In this document: positions 57,714 to 64,000 of the stretch, piece after piece
How the letters are laid out: the number at the start of each line of letters is the position of its first letter
How positions within the stretch are numbered: position 1 is the first letter of the stretch
DNA from: Rhizobium tibeticum
GTDB lineage: Bacteria; Pseudomonadota; Alphaproteobacteria; Rhizobiales; Rhizobiaceae
NCBI RefSeq assembly: GCF_900110205.1
Contig: NZ_FOCV01000003.1
Span: forward strand, 1 to 64,000
Direction of reading: 5' to 3'
Length of the DNA stretch: 64,000 nt
Translations under genes and position numbers: made by a program
Notes under the pieces: model-generated
Told to the model about the DNA's origin: nothing
The model's database searches: none
The model's input: the letters and a program-made list of their open reading frames with translations, nothing else

Positions 57714-58904
57714 ATGGCACGCGAACGTGCGCCCAGGCGCCTCAGTATTTTTGGCTCAACCGGCTCGATCGGACAAAATACACTCGACGTTATCGAGCAA
57801 CTGGGCGGACGCGACGGCTATGAGATCTCGGTCGTAACCGGCAACGAGAACGTCCAGCTTCTGGCGCAGCAGGCCAAGTCGGCAGGCGCCAAGCTTGCGG
57901 TCACGGCTAGCGAGGACAAGTATCACGCGCTGAAGGACGAACTCTCAGGCAGTGGCATCGCGGTGGCCGCCGGCGTGTCCGGCCTGGCGGAAGCTGCCGA
58001 CCTCGATGCGGATTGGGTGATGGCCGCCATCGTCGGCACGGCCGGGCTGGCGCCGACACTGGCTGCCGCCCGCAAGGGCGCCACGATCGCGCTCGCCAAC
58101 AAGGAATGTCTGGTTTCGGCTGGCGATCTTTTCGTCGATGCCGTGGCGAAGGGCGGCGGACGGCTGATCCCCGTCGACAGCGAACACAGCGCAATCTTTC
58201 AGTCTCTTGACGAGGACCAGCGGCATGCGGTCGAACGGATCATCCTAACGGCGTCCGGCGGCCCGTTCCGCACCTGGTCGCGCGCCGACATGGCGAATGT
58301 GACGGCAGCTACAGCGCGAGCGCACCCCAACTGGTCGATGGGACTGAAGATCTCGGTCGGAAGTGCCTCGATGTTCAACAAGGCGCTGGAGATGATCGAG
58401 GCAAAGCATCTCTTCGGCGTTCGCCCGGACCAGATCGAAGTGATCGTTCACCCGCAGTCGATCGTCCACTCCATGGTCGGCTACACGGACGGATCGATCA
58501 TAGCCCAACTCGGCAGCCCCGACATGAGGACGGCGATCGGCTATGCACTCGACTACCCGCGCCGGCCGACGCTGAACGTCGAGCGGCTGGATTTTGCCAA
58601 GCTCTCGCGTCTGGACTTCGAGGCCCCTGATGAAGAGCGCTTCCCGGCGCTAAGATTGGCGCGTACCGCGCTGGAACGCGGCGGCCTGCAGGGTGCGGTC
58701 ATGAACGCGGCTGAGGAAATTGCCTTTCACGCCTTCGTCGATGAACGGATCGGTTTCCTGATGATGGCCGATATTGCCGAAGCGGTCATGGACAAGATGA
58801 TCAAAACGGGCGAAGCGCGGACGATGGACGACGTTTTTGCTGCCGATGCCGAAGCCCGAAGGCTCGCTGCAGAACTGATCGCTCTTAGCGAAAGGGCCGC
58901 CTGA
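57714..58904 (+). CDS. dxr: 1-deoxy-D-xylulose 5-phosphate reductoisomerase
   Basis: The 396-residue NADPH-dependent enzyme makes MEP, the second step of the non-mevalonate isoprenoid pathway. The NADPH motif 'GSTGSIGQ' (14-21), 'ALANKECLVSAGDL', metal ligands in 'VDSEHSAIFQ' (about 150) and 'TASGGPFR' are visible. Two adjacent ATGs (57711, 57714) are possible; the second gives 'MARERAPRRLSIFG'. The frame is open upstream to 57507 without homology. It converges with hemA. Confidence 0.95.
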   Translation: MARERAPRRLSIFGSTGSIGQNTLDVIEQLGGRDGYEISVVTGNENVQLLAQQAKSAGAKLAVTASEDKYHALKDELSGSGIAVAAGVSGLAEAADLDADWVMAAIVGTAGLAPTLAAARKGATIALANKECLVSAGDLFVDAVAKGGGRLIPVDSEHSAIFQSLDEDQRHAVERIILTASGGPFRTWSRADMANVTAATARAHPNWSMGLKISVGSASMFNKALEMIEAKHLFGVRPDQIEVIVHPQSIVHSMVGYTDGSIIAQLGSPDMRTAIGYALDYPRRPTLNVERLDFAKLSRLDFEAPDEERFPALRLARTALERGGLQGAVMNAAEEIAFHAFVDERIGFLMMADIAEAVMDKMIKTGEARTMDDVFAADAEARRLAAELIALSERAA

Positions 58905-58920
58905 CGGCGGTCCAATCTTT
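58895..58920 (+). terminator. weak terminator at the end of dxr
   Basis: Stem ggccgcc (58895-58901) with ggcggtc (58906-58912, one wobble pair), loop tgac, followed by 'caatctttt'. The stem includes the dxr stop codon. Confidence 0.5.
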
Positions 58921-58937
58921 TCGCAAACCAAGCGCCG

Positions 58938-60152
58938 TTACGCAACGTGCCGGGCGAGCGCGCAGCGCGACCAGAGCGAATGCAGCGCATCCACGAGATG
59001 GTCGATGTCGGCATCGCTGTGGAGCGGCGTCGGGGTGATGCGCAGGCGCTCGGTCTTCTTCGGCACCGTCGGGTAGTTGATCGGCTGCACATAGACACCG
59101 CAATTGTCGAGCAGCAGGTCGGAGATCCACTTGCACTTTGCCGCATCGCCAACCATGACCGGAACGATATGGCTTGGATTTGGCATGTGCGGGATGCCGC
59201 GCTGATCAAGCAGCGCCCGCAGCTTGCGGACACGATCCTGGTGACGCGCACGCTCGAAGGGACTGACCTTCAGATGCTGGATCGAGGCGACCGCACCGGC
59301 CGCCAATGCCGGCGGCAGCGCCGTCGTGAAGATGAAGCCCGATGCGAAGGAACGAATGAAATCGCAAAGCGCCGTCGAGGCAGCGATGTAGCCGCCCATG
59401 ACGCCGAAGGCCTTGCCGAGCGTGCCTTCGATCACCGTCAGACGGTCCATCAGGCCTTCGCGCTCGGCAATGCCGCCGCCACGCGGTCCATACATGCCAA
59501 CGGCATGCACTTCGTCGAGATAGGTCATGGCGCCGTACTTGTCGGCGAGGTCGCAGATTTCCTTGATCGGGGCGATGTCGCCATCCATCGAATAGACGGA
59601 TTCAAACGCGATCAGCTTCGGCGCCTTCGGGTCGGCGGCCGCCAGCTTGGCTTCCAGATCGTGGATGTCGTTGTGCTTCCAGATCACCTTCTCGCATTTC
59701 GCATAGCGGATGCCTTCGATCATCGAGGCATGGTTCAGCGCGTCGGAGAAGATGATCAGGCCGGGAATCTTGGCGCCGAGCGTGCCGAGTGCCGCCCAGT
59801 TGGAAACATAGCCAGACGTGAAGATCAGCGAGGCTTCCTTGCCGTGAAGATCGGCAAGCTCGCGCTCGAGCAGAACGTGGTAGTGGGTGGTGCCAGAGAT
59901 ATTCCGGGTGCCTCCCGCACCCGCGCCACAGTGATCGATGGCATTCTTCATCGCCTCGATCACCTTCGGGTTCTGGCCCATGCCGAGATAGTCGTTGGAG
60001 CACCAGACTGTCACTTCTTTCGGGCCGTCTACCGTATGGCGCGTGGCGCGCGGAAAGCTGCCGCGGTGACGCTCAAGATCGGCAAAAACGCGATAACGGC
60101 CTTCGCTGTGAAGCCCGTCCAACTCGTTTTTAAAGAACGCTTCGAAATCCAT
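58938..60152 (-). CDS. hemA: 5-aminolevulinate synthase
   Basis: The 404-residue PLP enzyme condenses glycine and succinyl-CoA to 5-aminolevulinate, the C4 route to tetrapyrroles typical of alphaproteobacteria. The PLP lysine is in '[14 protein letters not shown]' (about Lys247), with '[16 protein letters not shown]' and '[16 protein letters not shown]'. The length equals that of rhizobial HemA. The ATG 60152 ('[14 protein letters not shown]') is preferred over the adjacent upstream ATG and the extension to 60206. It feeds heme and the cobalamin pathway. Confidence 0.95.
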   Translation of the reverse strand: MDFEAFFKNELDGLHSEGRYRVFADLERHRGSFPRATRHTVDGPKEVTVWCSNDYLGMGQNPKVIEAMKNAIDHCGAGAGGTRNISGTTHYHVLLERELADLHGKEASLIFTSGYVSNWAALGTLGAKIPGLIIFSDALNHASMIEGIRYAKCEKVIWKHNDIHDLEAKLAAADPKAPKLIAFESVYSMDGDIAPIKEICDLADKYGAMTYLDEVHAVGMYGPRGGGIAEREGLMDRLTVIEGTLGKAFGVMGGYIAASTALCDFIRSFASGFIFTTALPPALAAGAVASIQHLKVSPFERARHQDRVRKLRALLDQRGIPHMPNPSHIVPVMVGDAAKCKWISDLLLDNCGVYVQPINYPTVPKKTERLRITPTPLHSDADIDHLVDALHSLWSRCALARHVA

Positions 60153-60300
60153 CATCTGCTCCAGTTTCGTGCGAGCGTTTGTTGCCAACAGACGCGCGCA
60201 CGTCAACCCTTTGCCCTCGCTTTACCATTAACTGCGGCAAAAGGCCCATAGTCTTGAATTACTTTAATTAGAAATTGTCTGTTTTGGCCAGACGCAGCGA

Positions 60301-60328
60301 AAATCGCGAGGCAGACCTGCCTCGCGAT
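60301..60328 (-). terminator. intrinsic terminator of the molybdenum hydroxylase operon
   Basis: A perfect 11-bp stem tcgcgaggcag/ctgcctcgcga (60305-60328, 2-nt loop) followed on the minus strand by TTTT (60304-60301). It lies just downstream of the medium subunit gene, between it and hemA. Confidence 0.85.
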
Positions 60329-60341
60329 CGGGTGGGTCTCG

Positions 60342-61139
60342 TCAGCCTGCCGCGGCAACGGCACGCTTGGCCATCACTTTGATCAGGTTGGCGCGGTATT
60401 CCGCACTGGCATGCAAGTCCGACATCAACCGAGCAGGATTGACATCGATGCCAGCGACAGAGCCGGAGGACCAGTTCGCGTTGAGCGCGGTTTCCATGGC
60501 CGTCTCGCGAAAGACGCCGTTGGATCCAGCCCCGGTGACGGCAACCCGCACGCCGCTGGCACCTTTGGCAACGAAGACCCCCGTCATCGCATAACGCGAT
60601 GCCGGATTTGGAAACTTCGAGTAGCCGGCCTTGTCGGGCGCATCGAAACTGATCGCGGTCAGCAGTTCGCCATCCTCCAATGCCGTCTCGAACAGACCGG
60701 TGAAGAAGTCGTCCGCGGCGATCTCGCGCTTGTTGGTGAGGATGCGCGCATTCAACGCCAGCATCGCCGACGGGTAGTCCGCCGCAGGGTCATTGTTGGC
60801 GATCGAACCGCCGATCGTGCCCATGTGGCGGACATGCGGATCGCCGATCGTGCCGGCGAGGTCGCAGATCGCGGGACAGACCGCGCGCAGAGCCGCTGAC
60901 GCAGCGACTTCGGCATGCGGCGTGGCCGCCCCGATTGTCACCTTGCGACCATCGATCCTGATGCCCTGCATGGCGGGAATATGCCTGAGATCGACAAGGT
61001 CGCTCGGCGCGGCGAGGCGTTGCTTCATCGTTGGGATCAGTGTCATGCCGCCGGCAACATATTTTCCTTCCGATGTTCCCGAAATCATCCTGACGGCTTC
61101 ATCGACCGAGGATGCGCGGTGATAGTTGGTCTGATACAT
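60342..61139 (-). CDS. xanthine/CO dehydrogenase-family FAD-binding (medium) subunit
   Basis: The 265-residue subunit has the FAD_PCMH fold with 'YVAGGMTLIPTMKQRL' (about 28-43) and 'TIGGSIANNDPAADYPSAML' (about 112-131), then the CO_deh_flav_C domain. It passes electrons from the iron-sulfur subunit to the acceptor. It starts 12 nt after the large subunit stop, so the order is small-large-medium, the arrangement of form II (CoxL-like, function not CO-specific) operons. Start ATG 61139. Confidence 0.9.
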   Translation of the reverse strand: MYQTNYHRASSVDEAVRMISGTSEGKYVAGGMTLIPTMKQRLAAPSDLVDLRHIPAMQGIRIDGRKVTIGAATPHAEVAASAALRAVCPAICDLAGTIGDPHVRHMGTIGGSIANNDPAADYPSAMLALNARILTNKREIAADDFFTGLFETALEDGELLTAISFDAPDKAGYSKFPNPASRYAMTGVFVAKGASGVRVAVTGAGSNGVFRETAMETALNANWSSGSVAGIDVNPARLMSDLHASAEYRANLIKVMAKRAVAAAG

Positions 61140-61151
61140 CGTCGTTCCTCC

Positions 61152-63497
61152 TCAATGAGCCGCGCGCGCTGCCATCCACACCTTCTCAGGGGTGGCGGGC
61201 ATCGTCAGCATGTTGTTGCCGATGGCATCGGTGATGGCATTGATGAGTGCCGGCGGAGACCCGATCGCGCCGGCCTCGCCGCATCCCTTGATGCCGAGCG
61301 GATTGCTCGGGGATGGCGTCACCTGATGCGAGACCTTGAACGAGGGCAGATCGTCGGCGCGCGGCATGGCATAGTCCATGAAGCTCGCCGTCAGAAGCTG
61401 GCCATTTTCGTCATAATGGACGGCCTCGAGCAGAGCCTGACCGATACCTTGTGCGATACCGCCATGCACCTGGCCTTCGACGATCATCGGGTTGATGATA
61501 TTGCCGAAATCATCTGCCGCAACGAACTGGATGATCTCGGTCTTGCCCGTTTCGGGATCGACCTCGACTTCGCAGATGTAACAGCCCGCCGGGAACGTGA
61601 AATTCGACGGGTCGTAGAAGGCGGTCTCCTTCAATCCGGGTTCCATGCCGCCCGGCAGATTGTGCGCGGTGTAGGCGGCGAGCGTCACCTGGAACCAGGG
61701 AAGGCTCTTATCGGTACCGGCAACCTTCAGCTCGCCGTTCTCGATGACGATATCGCCCTCGTCGGCTTCCATCAGATGGGCGGCAATCTTTTTGGCCTTG
61801 GCTTCGACCTTGTCCAGCGCCTTGACCACGGCAGACATACCGACGGCGCCTGAGCGTGAGCCATAGGTGCCCATGCCCATCTGCACCTTGTCGGTATCTC
61901 CATGCACGATCGACACGCTCTCCAGCGGAACGCCGAGACGGTCCGAAACGAGCTGGGCGAAGGTTGTCTCGTGGCCCTGCCCGTGGCTGTGCGACCCGGT
62001 GAGCACTTCTATCGTGCCGACCGCATTGACCCGCACCTCCGCAGATTCCCACAATCCGACGCCTGCGCCAAGCGAGCCGACCGCCTGCGAGGGGGCGATG
62101 CCGCATGCTTCGATGTAGCAGCTCATGCCGAGACCGCGCTTCATGCCGCGGTTGGCCGCTTCGGCCTTGCGCGCCTGGAAACCGTTCCAGTCGGCCGCCT
62201 GCATGGCGGCATTGAGCGATGCTTCGTAGTCACCCGCGTCGTAATTCATGATCACGGGTGTCTGATGCGGGAAGGAGCGTATGAAGTTCTTCCGCCGCAG
62301 CTCGGCCGGCGAAATGCCGAGTTCGCGCGCTGCCGTTTCCATCGTCCGCTCGAGCAGGTAGGTAGCCTCCGGGCGACCGGCGCCGCGATAGGCATCAACC
62401 GGCGCGGTGTTGGTGTAGACCGTGCGCACATTGGCGTGGATGGCCGGGATATCGTACTGGCCCGACAGCAATGTCGCGTAGAGATAGGTCGGAACCGCCG
62501 ACGAGAAGAGCGACATATAGGCGCCGAGATTGCAGATTGTGTCGACCTTCAGCCCAGTGATGCGGTGGTCGCTGTCAAAGGCCATTGTCACCTTCGAGAC
62601 GTGGTCGCGGCCATGTGCGTCCGTCAGGAAGGCTTCCGTGCGATCGGAATTCCATTTCACCGGCACACCCGTCTTCTTGGAAGCCCAGAGACAGACGATC
62701 TCTTCGGGATAGATGTAGATCTTCGATCCAAAGCCGCCGCCGACGTCGGGTGCGATCACCCGCAGCTTGTTCTCGGGCGCGACGTTGTAGAAGGCGCTCA
62801 TCACGAGACGGGCGACGTGCGGGTTCTGGCTCGTCGTATAGCAGGTGTAATGATCTTCAGCGGCGTCGTAGATACCGAGCGCTGCGCGCGGTTCCATCGC
62901 ATTGGGCGACAGGCGGTTGTTGTGAATCTCGATCTCGGTGACGTGTGCCGCTTCGGAAACCGCCTTGTCGGTTGCGGCCGCGTCGCCAAGTTCCCAGTCG
63001 AAAATCAGATTATTCTGAGCTTCCGGATGAATCTGGGGTGCGCCTGATTTCAGCGCGTCGACCGCTTCGACGACAACCGGCAATTCCTCGTAGTCGATCA
63101 CGACGGCTTCTGCCGCGTCCCGCGCCTCGGCAAGCGAGTCCGCGACCACGACTGCAACGGCATCGCCGACGTAGCGGACGGTCTCTGTCGCAAGCGGGCG
63201 CCAGGCGCCCATCTTCATCGGCGAACCATCCTTCGAATGGATCATCCAGCCGCAGATGAGGTTGCCGATTCCGTCGGCGAGCAACTCTTTGCCGTCGAGC
63301 ACGTCGATGACGCCGGGCATCGCCTTTGCCGAGGCTGCATCAATCCCCCCGATTTTGGCGTGTGCATATGGACTGCGGATGAAATAGGCGAATTTCATGC
63401 CCGGCACGACCATGTCGTCCGTGTAACGGCCCTTGCCGGTCAGGAACCGCTTGTCTTCCTTCCGTGCAACGCGTGCACCAATTCCTTCAACACCCAT
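61152..63497 (-). CDS. xanthine dehydrogenase-family molybdopterin-binding (large) subunit, form II CoxL type
   Basis: The 781-residue molybdenum subunit has the aldehyde oxidase/xanthine dehydrogenase domains (a/b hammerhead about 20-130, molybdopterin binding to the C-terminus). The active-site loop is '[10 protein letters not shown]', as in form II enzymes, and not the AYxCSFR of true CO dehydrogenase; the catalytic Glu lies in 'GCGEAGAIG'. The substrate is therefore unknown and probably an aldehyde, purine or N-heterocycle. The ATG 63497 ('[15 protein letters not shown]') is used; upstream in-frame starts lack homology. Confidence 0.9.
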   Translation of the reverse strand: MGVEGIGARVARKEDKRFLTGKGRYTDDMVVPGMKFAYFIRSPYAHAKIGGIDAASAKAMPGVIDVLDGKELLADGIGNLICGWMIHSKDGSPMKMGAWRPLATETVRYVGDAVAVVVADSLAEARDAAEAVVIDYEELPVVVEAVDALKSGAPQIHPEAQNNLIFDWELGDAAATDKAVSEAAHVTEIEIHNNRLSPNAMEPRAALGIYDAAEDHYTCYTTSQNPHVARLVMSAFYNVAPENKLRVIAPDVGGGFGSKIYIYPEEIVCLWASKKTGVPVKWNSDRTEAFLTDAHGRDHVSKVTMAFDSDHRITGLKVDTICNLGAYMSLFSSAVPTYLYATLLSGQYDIPAIHANVRTVYTNTAPVDAYRGAGRPEATYLLERTMETAARELGISPAELRRKNFIRSFPHQTPVIMNYDAGDYEASLNAAMQAADWNGFQARKAEAANRGMKRGLGMSCYIEACGIAPSQAVGSLGAGVGLWESAEVRVNAVGTIEVLTGSHSHGQGHETTFAQLVSDRLGVPLESVSIVHGDTDKVQMGMGTYGSRSGAVGMSAVVKALDKVEAKAKKIAAHLMEADEGDIVIENGELKVAGTDKSLPWFQVTLAAYTAHNLPGGMEPGLKETAFYDPSNFTFPAGCYICEVEVDPETGKTEIIQFVAADDFGNIINPMIVEGQVHGGIAQGIGQALLEAVHYDENGQLLTASFMDYAMPRADDLPSFKVSHQVTPSPSNPLGIKGCGEAGAIGSPPALINAITDAIGNNMLTMPATPEKVWMAARAAH

Positions 63498-63579
63498 AAT
63501 GTCCTCCCAATGGGGTTTCGGGCCTGGCATTCCGCCAAAGACAATCGTGTTCGGCAGTCAGCCAGACAATTCCTGAGAG

Positions 63580-63999
63580 CTATTCGGCCGCCTGCTTGGC
63601 AGCGCCATGCATCTGCTCGTTGGCAGACAAGACGGCTTTGACGATGTTGTGGTAGCCGGTGCATCGACAGATATTGCCGTCGAGCTCATGGCGAACCGTC
63701 TTCTCGTCCAGGTGACCACTGTGGCGCGCAATCATGTCGACGGCCGTCATCACCATGCCTGGCGTGCAGAAGCCGCATTGCAGGCCGTGATGCTCCTTGA
63801 AGGCGGCCTGAACCGGATGCAGTTCGCCGTTGGTGGCGAGCCCCTCGATGGTGGTGATCATCGAACCCGACGCCTGGACGGCAAGGATCGAGCAGCTCTT
63901 CACCGACTTGCCATCCATGTGAACGACACAGGCCCCGCATTGGTTGGTATCACAGCCGACGTGCGTTCCCGTCAGACCGAGTTTTTCGCGAATAAAATG
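63580..63999 (-). CDS. xanthine/CO dehydrogenase-family [2Fe-2S] (small) subunit, 5' end outside window
   Basis: The visible 139 residues cover most of a small subunit. The plant-type ferredoxin cluster '[16 protein letters not shown]' and the second cluster '[10 protein letters not shown]' with '[14 protein letters not shown]' are intact. The gene starts to the right of the window. It leads the small-large-medium operon; the gap to the large subunit is 82 nt. Confidence 0.92.
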   Translation of the reverse strand, partial: HFIREKLGLTGTHVGCDTNQCGACVVHMDGKSVKSCSILAVQASGSMITTIEGLATNGELHPVQAAFKEHHGLQCGFCTPGMVMTAVDMIARHSGHLDEKTVRHELDGNICRCTGYHNIVKAVLSANEQMHGAAKQAAE

Positions 64000-64000
64000 G

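Noticed and set aside
61152..63497. Annotation as true aerobic CO dehydrogenase (coxL)
   Set aside because: The active-site loop lacks the form I cysteine motif, so CO oxidation is not supported.

Overview
The window reads as chromosomal DNA of an alphaproteobacterium of the order Rhizobiales, most likely a Rhizobiaceae member (Ensifer/Sinorhizobium or Rhizobium type). Indicators seen in the sequence are the C4-pathway 5-aminolevulinate synthase HemA, the aerobic cobaltochelatase pair CobS/CobT with sequences close to those known from rhizobia, a CpdR-type response regulator, a MocD/E/F-like oxygenase set as in rhizopine catabolism, high GC, and a core gene order (argH-lysA, ftsEX, tyrC-hisC, cobST, aroBK, xerD, accA) that resembles the Sinorhizobium meliloti chromosome as I remember it. 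No plasmid, phage or CRISPR structures were seen.

Layout. (1) 1-4041, rearranged accessory block: the end of an IS630-family element lies inside nrdF, the last gene of a class Ib ribonucleotide reductase operon nrdHIE(F) transcribed leftward. The operon is preceded by a sigma70-like promoter and a cobalamin riboswitch, so it looks like a B12-repressed reductase whose radical-generating subunit has been interrupted. Beyond the riboswitch is a decayed 3' tail of a 3-hydroxybutyryl-CoA dehydrogenase gene, marking a recombination junction. (2) 4042-46422, mostly conserved core: tlpA, argH-lptM-lysA and a large TIGR02302 membrane protein, a CpdR-like regulator, hpt, ftsEX, plsC, tyrC-hisC, gloB, rpmB, a queuosine-precursor transporter, a divergent AraC/SDR pair with a strong inverted repeat between them, cobST, bolA, aroK-aroB-CorC, xerD, accA, an L,D-transpeptidase lipoprotein, a His-rich CobW-type GTPase, a D-Ala-D-Ala carboxypeptidase, an M20 amidohydrolase and tRNA-Arg(CCT). 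(3) 46423-54485, accessory: a RibD-C/DHFR-like protein, an IS110-family element whose transposase is broken by a 16-bp tandem duplication, an RpiB-like isomerase, and a four-gene leftward operon (desaturase-type oxygenase, Rieske ferredoxin, ferredoxin reductase, PanB-like protein) with a divergent LacI-family regulator. (4) 54486-64000: EptA-type phosphoethanolamine transferase, ThuA-like protein, dxr, hemA and a molybdenum hydroxylase operon (small-large-medium order, form II CO dehydrogenase type) running off the right edge.

How the parts connect. Several genes touch cobalamin and deoxyribonucleotide supply: the riboswitch-controlled nrd operon, cobS/cobT and a CobW-family GTPase. If nrdF is really inactivated, the cell would depend on another reductase, plausibly a B12-dependent NrdJ encoded elsewhere. 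Aromatic amino acid and histidine synthesis (aroB, aroK, tyrC, hisC), envelope biology (ftsEX, LDT, Dac, plsC, EptA, lptM) and isoprenoid/tetrapyrrole synthesis (dxr, hemA) form the housekeeping background. The MocDEF-like operon with its own LacI regulator is the most attractive little-described catabolic unit in the window.
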